A stretch of DNA of 38,390 nucleotides from Pseudomonadota bacterium (GCA_021827445.1 JAKAVW010000001.1:1-38390); one strand, 5' to 3'. Numbered from the stretch's first letter, positions 23,928 to 31,887 are shown. Notes: a model not told the origin generated them from the sequence alone. Numbers and translations: made by a program.

Positions 23928-24792
23928 GACGCGGATTCCCGTCCAAAGTCAGGATGGGCGTGTACAGTTCAGGGCGGCGATCACGGAAGAGTCCCCACTC
24001 CAGCCGCTGTGCAGCGATGGTTTGCAGGTCGAAATCGGCATAGAGGATGGTCTCTTCCTGCTCGGCATGGGCGATGAGTGCGCCGGTGGCGTCGCTGATA
24101 AAAGAGCCGCCATAAAAGGTGATTTCGCTCTCCCGGCCGATTTCCCGTCCCACCCGGTTGGCAGCGACGACGGGGACCAGATTGGCGGCGGCATGGCCTT
24201 GCATGACCCGGGTCCAGTGTCCGCGGCTGTTGATTTCCGGGGCTTGAGGTTCAGAGCCGATAGCGGTGGGGTAGAACAGGATTTCGGCACCCTGCAGCGC
24301 CATCACCCGCGCCGCTTCCGGGAACCATTGGTCCCAGCAGATGGCGACGCCGAGGCGTCCGTAGCGGCTGTCAAACACGCGGAACCCGGTATCGCCGGGG
24401 CTGAAATAAAATTTTTCCTGATAGCCGGGGCCGTCCGGGATATGGGCCTTGCGATAGAGCCCCAGATCGCTGCCGTCGGCGTCAAAAACCACCAGACTAT
24501 TGAAGAAGGCGTTATTGGCGCGTTCAAAAAAGCTGACCGGGAGCACGATCTCGCGCTCCCGCGCCAGCTTTTGCATGGCCAGCAGGGCGGGGTGGCTCTC
24601 GCGGGGCTGTGCCAGGTTCAGGAAGTCGGGATTCTGGTCCTTGCAGAAGTACGGTGTGCTGAAGAGTTCCTGAAGGAGAATGATCCGGGCACCGGCGTCT
24701 GCCGCTGAGGTTACGTGCCGCAGTGCCTTGGCGATATTGTCGGTCTCGTTTTCTCCTACGGCCATCTGAATGGCTGCCACTTTTAACCGCAC
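23920..24792 (-). CDS. aguB: N-carbamoylputrescine amidase (AguB, nitrilase superfamily)
   Basis: A 290-residue nitrilase-superfamily hydrolase with the catalytic triad E42 (LLQELF), K115 (YRKAHIPDGPGY) and C152 (AICWDQWFPE). The PDGPGYQEKFYF segment is typical of N-carbamoylputrescine amidase, the last step of the agmatine route to putrescine. A GTG start is used, with GAGGTG upstream on the same strand. No agmatine deiminase (AguA) gene is in the window. It leads a two-gene operon with the C26 hydrolase and has a good promoter at 24846-24873. Confidence 0.9.
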   Translation of the reverse strand: MRLKVAAIQMAVGENETDNIAKALRHVTSAADAGARIILLQELFSTPYFCKDQNPDFLNLAQPRESHPALLAMQKLAREREIVLPVSFFERANNAFFNSLVVFDADGSDLGLYRKAHIPDGPGYQEKFYFSPGDTGFRVFDSRYGRLGVAICWDQWFPEAARVMALQGAEILFYPTAIGSEPQAPEINSRGHWTRVMQGHAAANLVPVVAANRVGREIGRESEITFYGGSFISDATGALIAHAEQEETILYADFDLQTIAAQRLEWGLFRDRRPELYTPILTLDGNPRRG

Positions 24793-24845
24793 CGGTCACC
24801 TCGTTCGTCATGGCCAATCAAATATCACTCCCGGCCTGTGGGATA

Positions 24846-24873
24846 AGTATAGAGGACCTCTTCATGGAGACAA
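24846..24873 (-). promoter_or_regulatory. Sigma-70-like promoter of the aguB operon
   Basis: On the minus strand TTGTCT and TATACT are spaced by 16 bp (+ strand AGACAA at 24868-24873, AGTATA at 24846-24851). The spacer holds a short palindrome, AGAGGACCTCT at 24851-24861, which could bind a regulator. The rest of the 238-bp gap from 24793 to 25030 shows no gene. Confidence 0.55.
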
Positions 24874-25030
24874 TAGGTTAAATGATCGCCTATCAAGGAG
24901 AAGGGCTGCTTGCATACTGCGACCCTTCGTCCGATCCAAATCTTGGGTACCCGACACGCGGCGCCTAGGCCGAGCGGGCGAGTGCCGTCGCCAAGTCGAA
25001 CGTATGATGGAACGGCGGGCTGAGGTGTCC

Positions 25031-25300
25031 TCACTGTCTTCCCCCCACGCCGCACCAGCGGTAGGCCTGAACGGAGGACGTCGGGGTGCTGCTGCAACTG
25101 CCGCATCCGCCCGAATTACAACGGTTGCCACAGCTTTTATGGGTCCCGACCAGTACCGGCTCTACCGCGCCGCGACACTGCCAGTACGCTAGCATGTCCT
25201 CGACCAGGCCAACAGAGAGCTTTAATTCGGCAGCCATCTGGCTGGCGCTGGCCATGCCTTGTCTCAGTAGTACCTCCCGAACCGCGAATAAGGGTTTCAT
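25031..25300 (-). CDS. feoC: FeoC-like winged-helix iron-sulfur protein
   Basis: An 89-residue protein. Residues 1-50 fit a small winged helix (MKPLFAVREV, then ASQMAAELKLS). The C-terminal loop bears C57, C61, C66 and C69, enough to bind an iron-sulfur cluster as in FeoC. FeoC modulates FeoB stability or activity. The ATG overlaps the feoB stop by 4 nt. The glycine- and serine-rich tail after the cysteines is longer than usual. No terminator was found beyond it. Confidence 0.82.
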   Translation of the reverse strand: MKPLFAVREVLLRQGMASASQMAAELKLSVGLVEDMLAYWQCRGAVEPVLVGTHKSCGNRCNSGGCGSCSSTPTSSVQAYRWCGVGGRQ

Positions 25301-27645
25301 GCCGCCGCCCTCTGGTTCAGAGAGGGCTTCGCTAAGGCGGCCGCGCGCTGCCCATAAAGCCGCAGACCAATGACCAGCAAGGCAAAGGCTGCCAGTACCC
25401 CCACGATCCATGCCCCGGAGGATCCCGGATGTTCGGTGAAGGTGCCCGTCTGGTAAATCACCGTGCCCGCGCCCCAAGCCAGGCTGATACCATACAGCAG
25501 GGAGAAGATCATCCAGCCCCAGCCGACTTCCCGGCGGAGTGCGCCCATGGTGCTGGCGCAGGGCACGTAAAGCAGCACAAAGACCAGGTAAGCAAATGCC
25601 GAGAGGGCGGTGAAGTCGGCCGCAATCGCCTGGAGGGTGGCGCTTTCCGCCCCCGATGCCTGTTGGGTGGAGGCGGTGGATGTGATAGCGGACAGACCCA
25701 AAGGGTCGTCCAGCGTGGTGATAAAGGTGATGGCATTAGTGGGGATTGTCTTGAGCGCATCCCAGAGTTGCCCGGCAAGGTCGGGATCGCGATAGGCTGC
25801 CATCAGATCGGCCGCATTTTGCCGCTGATAAATACCATTCAGCGTGCCGATCACAATCTCCTTGGCGGCTGCCCCTGCAGTCAGGCCGGAAATGGCTGGC
25901 CAGTTCTCCTGATGAATCCCCATGGGCGCAAAAATCGGAATCAGCGCATGGCTGCCCTGGGCGAGCAGGGAATGGTCAATGTCGGTACTGCGCAGCCCGT
26001 GATCTGTCCAGTCGATGCCGGGAAGAATGAAGAGTACCACGCCGATGACTGCAATCACCCGGCCCACCCGGAAGATGAACACCTTCAAGCGCTGCCAGCT
26101 CTGCAATACCACACTCCGGATGCTGGGCAGGCGGTAGGGCGGCAGTTCCATGACGAATGGCAGTGCCTCGCCGCGCAAGGCGGTTTTGCCGAGCAGCCAG
26201 GCCGTCAGCAGGGCGACGATAATACCCAGCACATAGAGGGCGAAGACTACCTGTCCGCCATTGCTGCGAAAGAACACCACGGCAAAGGCCATATAAATGG
26301 TCAGGCGTGCGGAGCAGGACATGAAGGGTTGCATCAACACGGTCAGGATACGTCCGCGCGGATCTTCGATGATCCGCGATCCCATGATGGCGGGCACATT
26401 ACAGCCGAAACCGATCACCATGGGAACGAGCGCGTTGCCGGGTAATCCCAGGCGACGCATCAGACGATCCATGGCATAGGCGGCGCGGGCCATGTAACCC
26501 GAATCGTCGAGCAAGGCCAGAAAGACGAAAGTCAGGCCAATAGGGGGAATGAAGGAAATTACGAGATTCAGTCCGCCGCCGACGCCTCCGGCAACGATAG
26601 AGATCAACCCGGTGGGTAGCCCCGTCTCCAGCAGCACATGACCGACCTCATGGATCAGGAGCGCAGCGGAGGCCTGATCGAAGAAATCCAAAAAGATATT
26701 GCCGCCGCTGAAACTGACGACGAAGACCAGATAGAGCACCAGCAAAAAAACGGGAACACCGAGCCAGTCATTCAGCACCACATGATCCAGCAGGTCGGTG
26801 ACCCGCTGGCGTATTCCGGCATGTCCGTTACGACGCAGCGCCGTGGTGGCCATTTCCTGTGCCCAGCCGAAACGCTGATCCATGATCAGATCGGCAGGGG
26901 TTTCAGCGCTGCCATCTTCCACCTCTGCGGTGATCTGCTGCAGAGTATGTTGCACCCCGGAGTTGGTGGGGTCGGCGCTGCCCTCCAGCAGGCGTAAGGC
27001 CTCGAAACGCTGACGCACGGGATTGCTGCCCGGCAGCAGGGTGCTTAGGGTGTCCAGAGCGCATTCTATGAGCGGGCCATAGGCGGGCGGGCTGCCATGG
27101 GGTGGCTGCTTGAGTGCCTGTGTCAGGCTTTCCAGCAGAGCGCTGCGACCCTTGGCCTTGCGGGCGACCATGGGTATTACCGGCAGACCGAGTGCCGTTG
27201 ACAGTCCAGCGGTGAGCACTTCCAGTCCCTGGGCCTCGGCCTCATCGACCATATTCATTACCAGAATCATCGGGCGGCCCGTTTCCAGCAATTCTGCGGT
27301 CAGGGCCAGATGCCGCTCCAGATTGGAGGCATCCACGATGTTGATAACCAGATCGACCTGCCCGTCGAGCAGGAAGTTGCGGGCCACCGACTGATCCTCG
27401 CCGCCTCCCCCCAGCAGGCTGTAGACACCCGGCAGGTCAACAACCGAGACCTTGTGGCCACCCAAGCTCATGCTGCCGCTGCGCCGTTCGACGGTAACGC
27501 CTGGCCAGTTGCCCACATGCTGGTGGGCACCTGTCAGCAGGTTGAACACGGTGGTTTTGCCGCAGTTCGGATTGCCCGCCAAAGCGATAACCGGTAGCCC
27601 TGTGGTGGACGGGATTTTCTGATTTTCTTCGTGGCACGCGCTCAC
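25297..27645 (-). CDS. feoB: FeoB ferrous iron transporter
   Basis: A 782-residue inner membrane protein. The N-terminal GTPase domain has G1 (GNPNCGKT, 24-31), a DLPGVYSL switch and an NMVD guanine-specificity motif. A linker follows, then a membrane domain with the Gate segments and a SCSARLTIY stretch with the conserved cysteine. It imports Fe2+ across the inner membrane. The length is full for the family. The gene overlaps feoA and feoC by 4 nt each and lies behind a Fur-controlled promoter. For an acidophile that may oxidise ferrous iron, such uptake would matter mainly away from iron-rich conditions. Confidence 0.96.
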   Translation of the reverse strand: MSACHEENQKIPSTTGLPVIALAGNPNCGKTTVFNLLTGAHQHVGNWPGVTVERRSGSMSLGGHKVSVVDLPGVYSLLGGGGEDQSVARNFLLDGQVDLVINIVDASNLERHLALTAELLETGRPMILVMNMVDEAEAQGLEVLTAGLSTALGLPVIPMVARKAKGRSALLESLTQALKQPPHGSPPAYGPLIECALDTLSTLLPGSNPVRQRFEALRLLEGSADPTNSGVQHTLQQITAEVEDGSAETPADLIMDQRFGWAQEMATTALRRNGHAGIRQRVTDLLDHVVLNDWLGVPVFLLVLYLVFVVSFSGGNIFLDFFDQASAALLIHEVGHVLLETGLPTGLISIVAGGVGGGLNLVISFIPPIGLTFVFLALLDDSGYMARAAYAMDRLMRRLGLPGNALVPMVIGFGCNVPAIMGSRIIEDPRGRILTVLMQPFMSCSARLTIYMAFAVVFFRSNGGQVVFALYVLGIIVALLTAWLLGKTALRGEALPFVMELPPYRLPSIRSVVLQSWQRLKVFIFRVGRVIAVIGVVLFILPGIDWTDHGLRSTDIDHSLLAQGSHALIPIFAPMGIHQENWPAISGLTAGAAAKEIVIGTLNGIYQRQNAADLMAAYRDPDLAGQLWDALKTIPTNAITFITTLDDPLGLSAITSTASTQQASGAESATLQAIAADFTALSAFAYLVFVLLYVPCASTMGALRREVGWGWMIFSLLYGISLAWGAGTVIYQTGTFTEHPGSSGAWIVGVLAAFALLVIGLRLYGQRAAALAKPSLNQRAAA

Positions 27646-27944
27646 ACCTGTGCTCCTGTATTCGGGGATTCGGTCCCCAACAACTCGACGGCGATACGCT
27701 GGATCAAACCCCAGCCCAGTGCAATGCGTGCTCCGCCCACCTGCAATATGGCACCACGCTTACCTGGGCCATGAACCACGCGGATGTCGGTGCCCCGGCG
27801 AATGCCGAACATGCTCATGCGTTGCTGAATGCCTCTGCCGCCAGCGACCTCGCGTACCCTGGCGCTGTCGCCCGGTTTAAGGTCTCCTACGGACAGGAAT
27901 GGATGCACTGGATCGGCTTGCTTATGCATGAGGGCTGTTTCCAT
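27642..27944 (-). CDS. feoA: FeoA, SH3-like Fe2+ transport accessory protein
   Basis: A 100-residue protein with an SH3-like beta-barrel. LSVGDLKPGDSARVREV and GIRRGTDIRVV are the usual FeoA strands. A N-terminal extension of about 15 residues precedes the domain; an internal methionine at residue 6 is an alternative start. It overlaps feoB by 4 nt and follows the porin gene by 20 nt, so porin, feoA, feoB and feoC are one operon. Confidence 0.92.
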   Translation of the reverse strand: METALMHKQADPVHPFLSVGDLKPGDSARVREVAGGRGIQQRMSMFGIRRGTDIRVVHGPGKRGAILQVGGARIALGWGLIQRIAVELLGTESPNTGAQV

Positions 27945-27964
27945 GGGATGGTTTTCAATCTGCT

Positions 27965-29221
27965 TCAGGAAAATTCGACGTGTAAACGCAATATGCCGAC
28001 GGTGGCGTCAGGATAATAGCCGTTGGGATGCTGTATGTACTGCAGGTCGGGCTGCAGGCTGACCTGCCTGGTGAGTTTTGCGACGTAGGTGAGTTCGTAA
28101 GACGTTTCGGCGTTGTGGATGGCAGTGGTTTCCACGCCAAGGCGTTTTGCCACAGGACCTGGATGCAGCCAGGCGCGCGCCATGCCGATGGATAAGCTGT
28201 CATCCGGGCGACTGGCGAACGGGTGACCCAGGCGCAGTCCCAGTCCCAGATGCCAGGGGACGGGATTGAGGCCCTGTGGCGCACCACCCATCTGGACGAA
28301 GGCACCGAGCTGACGTTCTCCCGGCAGACTCCAGTTCCCTTCGGCGACAGCATAGACGCCAGAAGTCGCAGGAGAGAGCCCATAGTGGTCCGAATGGGGT
28401 TGCTGGTAGTGCCAGACACCTGCTTTGAGGACGTATCGACCATAATTGTCGGTGTTACCCTTTGGGGCGTCGTTATCCTCTTTGCCCCAGTGCAGACCGC
28501 CTTCCCATAAGGCCATGTAGCCGCGCTCAAAGGCTGAGGTCTGATGCTGCGGATCGCCCTGAAATAGCGCGACCTTGCTACTCAGGTGCTCGCTATGGGT
28601 ACCTGCCAGAAGCCCCAAGCCTGAGTAAGGATAGGTGGCGGTACCAGGGACATTGACGGTCATGGTCGGTGTCATGCCAAAGGAGCTGTTGATGAGCTGC
28701 AAGGCGTTGGCCGTGACGTCGAAGTAATAGTTCACATCCATGTAACCGATACGGGTGTTGAGCCAGTCCGTCCAGCGCTGACGGAAGGCGGCATCGTAAA
28801 AGCGGACTGCATCGGGTGCCCAGATGTTACTGGCCGTCTGGATGTCGCCGCTGTAGTTCTGCTGGATGGCGCTGTTGTAAATGCCTATCAGGGAGAGGGT
28901 GAATTTGCCGCCTTTCCACAGGCCGGCCTTTTCGCTGTCATATTCGACGCCGATCTGCCCGACGATATTACCCTCGCTGCCCTGTTTAGTCCCGCCGGCA
29001 AAATTGGTGAAAACCTCGCTATCCAGGTGTCCGGCCCAGGAGAGGCCATTGGTAATATAGCTATAGACGGGCAGATATTTGGGCGAAATGCCGGAGATGT
29101 CGGGGATAGATCCATTGCCGGAGGGCGCGGGACTATCCGTTGCCCAGGCACTGGAGACGGATCCGAGGACGCTGGCGCAGAAGAGGAGAACCACAGTAGT
29201 AGGGCAGGAAAACAAAGTCAT
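27965..29221 (-). CDS. feoP: OprB-like outer membrane porin of the feo operon (FeoP)
   Basis: A 418-residue protein with a signal peptide ending in SSAWA and many amphipathic strands, matching carbohydrate-selective porins of the OprB family (GLSWAGHLDSEVFTNFAGG near the start of the barrel, and GYMDVNYYFD). It heads the feoABC operon under a Fur box, so its likely job is to pass iron, or an iron-binding small molecule, through the outer membrane. I recall a similar gene in the feo operon of A. ferrooxidans, where it is named feoP. The ATG at 29221 has AAAGGG upstream. Confidence 0.87.
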   Translation of the reverse strand: MTLFSCPTTVVLLFCASVLGSVSSAWATDSPAPSGNGSIPDISGISPKYLPVYSYITNGLSWAGHLDSEVFTNFAGGTKQGSEGNIVGQIGVEYDSEKAGLWKGGKFTLSLIGIYNSAIQQNYSGDIQTASNIWAPDAVRFYDAAFRQRWTDWLNTRIGYMDVNYYFDVTANALQLINSSFGMTPTMTVNVPGTATYPYSGLGLLAGTHSEHLSSKVALFQGDPQHQTSAFERGYMALWEGGLHWGKEDNDAPKGNTDNYGRYVLKAGVWHYQQPHSDHYGLSPATSGVYAVAEGNWSLPGERQLGAFVQMGGAPQGLNPVPWHLGLGLRLGHPFASRPDDSLSIGMARAWLHPGPVAKRLGVETTAIHNAETSYELTYVAKLTRQVSLQPDLQYIQHPNGYYPDATVGILRLHVEFS

Positions 29222-29240
29222 GGAGCGCCCTTTCGTAATG

Positions 29241-29259
29241 AATGAGAACCATTCTCACT
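29241..29259 (-). promoter_or_regulatory. Fur box in the feo operon promoter
   Basis: TGAGAA and TTCTCA form a perfect inverted repeat around CCA (29243-29257), within AATGAGAACCATTCTCACT, which closely follows the Fur consensus core TGAGAATCATTCTCA (14 of 15 positions). It directly overlaps the downstream edge of the -10 region, as expected for iron-dependent repression. Confidence 0.85.
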
Positions 29260-29285
29260 ATTATACGAATGGGCGTACCTGTCAA
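29257..29285 (-). promoter_or_regulatory. Sigma-70-like promoter of the porin-feoABC operon
   Basis: On the minus strand a perfect -35 TTGACA (29280-29285) is paired with AATAGT at a 17-bp spacer, or with a perfect TATAAT (29260-29265) at a short 14-bp spacer. Transcription would start just inside the Fur box. Confidence 0.7.
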
Positions 29286-29337
29286 TAGGTTCTGGTGTTC
29301 GCTGTTGATCTACATGCTGGATCCTTACTGAGGGGGC

Positions 29338-29985
29338 TCAGCGAATTTCCTTCAAAACTGCGGGCAAATCCGCCTGGTCCGGGGTGCCTTTAATGATTTT
29401 CACGGTGTTATCGCGGCGTGCATAGATTATGGTGGGGACGATTTTTTGCCCGGTGGCCTCAAGAATACTCATATTTGAGTGGAGCGCATTGACGCTGGCT
29501 GCATCCGGCAGGATTTCGGGAATGGCGCCGTCATGACTGGTCACATTGAAGCCCTTTTCGTTCTTTTGCATAGCGGCCAGCGGATTTTTGGTTTCCAGTA
29601 TTGCGGCCGCTTTTCCAAAACTGGAGGGGGCGAGGTATCCCACCGGCACATAGCGAACCGTAAGTTGATCCGGCTGGATGCGTGGTTGCAGTTCATCATA
29701 GAGGACATGGCAGTAGGGACAGTTAGGGTCAAAGATGACATAGAGGACGTGCGGACCATGTCCCTGAGCGATCCAGTGGGCATGGTCCAGCCGCTGGAGG
29801 AGTGGTGCAGCGTCTCGCACTGTGCCATTTGGGGCAGCCGCCGCCAGAGGAGGTACTAGTAGGAAGAGCAAGAGGGCGAGCAAGCCAGGCAAGTGTGTCG
29901 ACCAAGCCCAGCGCCCGTCTCTGGCCCGCGTCAAGACTTTGCTGGCAGGTGTTTGCTCTCGCCTCTTTGCTGTCGAAGTAGGCAT
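29338..29985 (-). CDS. DsbC/DsbG-like thiol:disulfide oxidoreductase
   Basis: A 215-residue thioredoxin-fold protein. The active site is C89-P-Y-C92 and a cis-proline loop reads IVPTI. A hydrophobic segment at 32-51 after a long basic start is a signal peptide or membrane anchor, so it acts in the periplasm. The N-terminal dimerisation domain of DsbC is absent or very short, which is closer to DsbG-like or monomeric isomerase forms. The gene precedes the Fur-controlled feo operon and itself has a Fur-like site upstream, so a link to iron or to folding of exported proteins is possible. Confidence 0.82.
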   Translation of the reverse strand: MPTSTAKRREQTPASKVLTRARDGRWAWSTHLPGLLALLLFLLVPPLAAAAPNGTVRDAAPLLQRLDHAHWIAQGHGPHVLYVIFDPNCPYCHVLYDELQPRIQPDQLTVRYVPVGYLAPSSFGKAAAILETKNPLAAMQKNEKGFNVTSHDGAIPEILPDAASVNALHSNMSILEATGQKIVPTIIYARRDNTVKIIKGTPDQADLPAVLKEIR

Positions 29986-30000
29986 CGGTTTGCGTCTCCA

Positions 30001-30015
30001 TGAGGATCATTCCCA
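30001..30015 (-). promoter_or_regulatory. Weaker Fur-like site upstream of the DsbG-like gene
   Basis: TGAGGATCATTCCCA matches the Fur core TGAGAATCATTCTCA at 13 of 15 positions. It lies 16 bp before the start codon, downstream of the promoter at 30045-30074. A match this good by chance near a Fur-controlled operon is unlikely but possible. Confidence 0.5.
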
Positions 30016-30044
30016 ATCGTTGATAAGCAATTGTCGGGCCAGTA

Positions 30045-30074
30045 GCTATAAGGGCTGGCGTCATGTCCTGTTAA
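30045..30074 (-). promoter_or_regulatory. Probable promoter of the DsbG-like gene
   Basis: On the minus strand TTAACA (30069-30074) and TATAGC (30045-30050) are separated by 18 bp. It is the best -35/-10 pair found upstream of the gene. Confidence 0.5.
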
Positions 30075-30090
30075 AACTAGCGATTGGGTC

Positions 30091-30119
30091 TTGCCTCGGG
30101 CACGGATACGACCTATAGT
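30091..30119 (+). promoter_or_regulatory. Sigma-70-like promoter of the orphan transcript
   Basis: TTGCCT at 30091-30096 and TATAGT at 30114-30119 are 17 bp apart, the ideal spacing. Transcription would begin near 30126. No annotated gene follows before the terminator at 30270-30292. Confidence 0.6.
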
Positions 30120-30137
30120 CCCAAACATGGACTATGG
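30113..30137. promoter_or_regulatory. Inverted repeat across the -10 element and start point
   Basis: ATAGTCC (30115-30121) and GGACTAT (30129-30135) are perfect inverted repeats around seven bases; one G-U and one further pair extend the stem. It could be a repressor operator, or, if the true start is upstream, a 5' hairpin. Confidence 0.5.
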
Positions 30138-30292
30138 AGCATCGATTTTACTAATGGCTAATATTCGACCTGATTTGGGAGGGGCTATCGTACGGGCGTC
30201 GCCGGTCCGATGCCCTGGGTCGTTGCGGTGCCGCGGTGCTTCCACGTCCAGAGCGCAGTATGCATGACGAGCCGAACTTGTTCGGCTTTTTT
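30126..30292 (+). ncRNA. Candidate small RNA of about 165 nt
   Basis: The stretch runs from a predicted start point (about 30126) to a strong intrinsic terminator and lies in a 430-bp gap between divergent genes. Inside, GGGCGTC and GATGCCC (about 30193-30214) can pair over seven bp. It is not recognisably 6S, 4.5S or tmRNA. A 46-codon frame from ATG 30127 to TGA 30267 has no ribosome site and would be leaderless, so an RNA is the better reading, though a small protein is not excluded. The NlpC/P60 gene seems to have its own promoter further on. Confidence 0.45.
30270..30292 (+). terminator. Intrinsic terminator of the orphan transcript
   Basis: A 7-bp stem (AGCCGAA at 30270-30276 with TTCGGCT at 30281-30287) closes a CTTG loop and is followed by a T-run. 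No gene on this strand ends just before it. Confidence 0.88.
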
Positions 30293-30328
30293 ATTGTGGA
30301 TAGGGGGTAGCCTCGAAGTTTCTCTATC

Positions 30329-30359
30329 TTGACGAGAAATGGCAATGTCTCTGCATAAT
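30329..30359 (+). promoter_or_regulatory. Probable promoter of the NlpC/P60 gene
   Basis: TTGACG (30329-30334) and CATAAT (30354-30359) with a rather long 19-bp spacer, downstream of the orphan terminator and 57 bp before the start codon. Confidence 0.45.
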
Positions 30360-30415
30360 CAGCCAGAAGGCAGATTACGCAGCGGCGATTCCCAGGTGAT
30401 TCGGGAGACGAAGGA

Positions 30416-31549
30416 ATGCAGAAAAAGCATCGCTGGCAGGTTGCTGTGGCGGTATTGACGTTTCTGGGCGGGATCGGGGTGTGTCAGGCGGCGCTGCACG
30501 AGGCAGGCCACAAGGCTTGGTATCGGATCAGTCACCACACCCACGCCCGACCCCATTATAAGAGCACTTCGAAAAGTTCGAAAGCAGCCCAACTACAGCT
30601 TATCCGCAACAAGGGGTTGGTACCCGCCAGGCAGGTGAAAAGAGTGGTTTTTCGCACTGCCCATGGGACAGCGTTGCGTGCCCCCAAAAACGATTATAGG
30701 GCGTTGACACCGACGGTGTTGCAGTTGATGCATCTCGCGCCCGTCGAATTTGCCGGAGTGGGTGCTGCACCACAGCGCGTTTCGGCTTACGACTTCAAGG
30801 TGCAATTCTTTCCTGCAGCCGATGCGGAACAGGTAACGAGCCTCGTTTTTGTCGATCATTCGCTGGCGCTGGCCAGGGTAGGTATGGTGACGGATGACAC
30901 TCCGGTCGTTCTTCCAGAAAACCTCATAGCAGCGCCAGTTGATGCGGTAGTTGCCACTTCAGCACCAGAGCAGTCTCATTTACGACTCGCTTTGGAGATG
31001 TTGGCCAGCCACGCCTATTATTGGGCACGCCACCCCTTGCAGGCGTTGGAAACCAGTGGCAATGCCGCTGTCGGGCCACAAGCGGCGGCCGATCTGGCCA
31101 GTGATATCGCGCAAGAAGGGCAGCATGCGGAAACGGACAGCCATTCCGGTTACAATTCCTGGCTATCACCTCGTTCGATGGTGGTTTCCGCACTTAAGTT
31201 TATTGGTGCTCCCTATCGCTGGGGTGGTATGAGTCCGACCTCTGGATTCGACTGTAGTGGCTTTGTTAAATACATACTGGCGAAGTTTGATATTCAGGTG
31301 CCGCGCACCTCTTATGCCCAGGCAGCCGAGTTGCGGAAAGTTTCCCGGATTAACCTGAAACCGGGTGATCTGGTGTTTTTTGACACCATGCACCGGCCTT
31401 ATTCCCATGTCGGGATTTACATTGGCCACCAGCACTTCGTCAGTGCCCAGACTCCGCGCACGGGTGTCCAGGTGGCAAGCCTGGATGACCCTTACTGGGC
31501 GGCACATTTTGACGGAGCGCGTAGCTTGCCGGTATCCAACGCTTCCTGA
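30416..31549 (+). CDS. NlpC/P60-family cell wall hydrolase
   Basis: A 377-residue exported protein. A signal peptide spans roughly residues 1-26. A long low-complexity middle with alanine, histidine and glutamine precedes the C-terminal NlpC/P60 domain (about 255-370). The catalytic cysteine is C280 in DCSGF and the histidine is H331 in SHVGIYIG; a third polar residue is near H338-H340. Such enzymes cut peptide bonds in the murein stem. GGGAG at 30403-30407 precedes the ATG. The gene is followed by a terminator. It is monocistronic. Confidence 0.9.
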   Translation: MQKKHRWQVAVAVLTFLGGIGVCQAALHEAGHKAWYRISHHTHARPHYKSTSKSSKAAQLQLIRNKGLVPARQVKRVVFRTAHGTALRAPKNDYRALTPTVLQLMHLAPVEFAGVGAAPQRVSAYDFKVQFFPAADAEQVTSLVFVDHSLALARVGMVTDDTPVVLPENLIAAPVDAVVATSAPEQSHLRLALEMLASHAYYWARHPLQALETSGNAAVGPQAAADLASDIAQEGQHAETDSHSGYNSWLSPRSMVVSALKFIGAPYRWGGMSPTSGFDCSGFVKYILAKFDIQVPRTSYAQAAELRKVSRINLKPGDLVFFDTMHRPYSHVGIYIGHQHFVSAQTPRTGVQVASLDDPYWAAHFDGARSLPVSNAS

Positions 31550-31580
31550 TGACGAATGAATCTTTGCCCGTCGCTTGCTA

Positions 31581-31615
31581 AAAAACCCGCGCTTTGTTTC
31601 AGCCCGCGGGTTTTT
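31581..31615. terminator. Bidirectional intrinsic terminator
   Basis: AAAAACCCGCG (31581-31591) pairs fully with CGCGGGTTTTT (31605-31615) around a 13-nt loop. The A-run and T-run let it serve the NlpC/P60 gene on the + strand and the small genes ending at 31666 on the minus strand. Confidence 0.85.
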
Positions 31616-31665
31616 AGTGCGTGCAACGCGATCGGCCCGGATGGATCGTCGCTATGCACATCGCC

Positions 31666-31887
31666 CTAGGCGTCCTGCTCTATATCATCCGGCGTTTTCC
31701 ACTCGTAACGATCGGATACCTGGGACTGGGCAGCCGTGAAGCCTTCTTTCCGGAGCAGTTCGGCCAGTGCCACCGCCCCTGGACCGGCCGCTTTCTGGTT
31801 CTCCAGGATGTTGCTGGCGATTTGCGCCGCCTCATGGGTGGTCAGAACAACTTCTACGCTCTGCTCCTGCTCTTCGCGAATTTGCAT
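31666..31887 (-). CDS. Small hypothetical protein, 73 aa
   Basis: A 73-residue, acidic, helical protein (glutamate- and glutamine-rich N-terminus, an ALAELLRKEGFTAAQ helix). AAGGAAG on the minus strand precedes its ATG. It follows the 64-aa gene by 12 nt and ends before a bidirectional terminator, so the two form a small operon. No known family is recognised. Confidence 0.65.
   Translation of the reverse strand: MQIREEQEQSVEVVLTTHEAAQIASNILENQKAAGPGAVALAELLRKEGFTAAQSQVSDRYEWKTPDDIEQDA

Noticed and set aside
24825..25106. Minus-strand frame in the gap between feoC and aguB
   Set aside because: It overlaps feoC in another frame, lacks a ribosome site and covers the aguB promoter.
25429..26445. 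338-codon + strand frame inside feoB
   Set aside because: feoB is complete with all GTPase and membrane motifs; the antisense product shows no domain.
30127..30267. 46-codon small ORF in the orphan transcript
   Set aside because: No ribosome site and the start codon coincides with the predicted transcription start; kept only as an alternative to the RNA reading.
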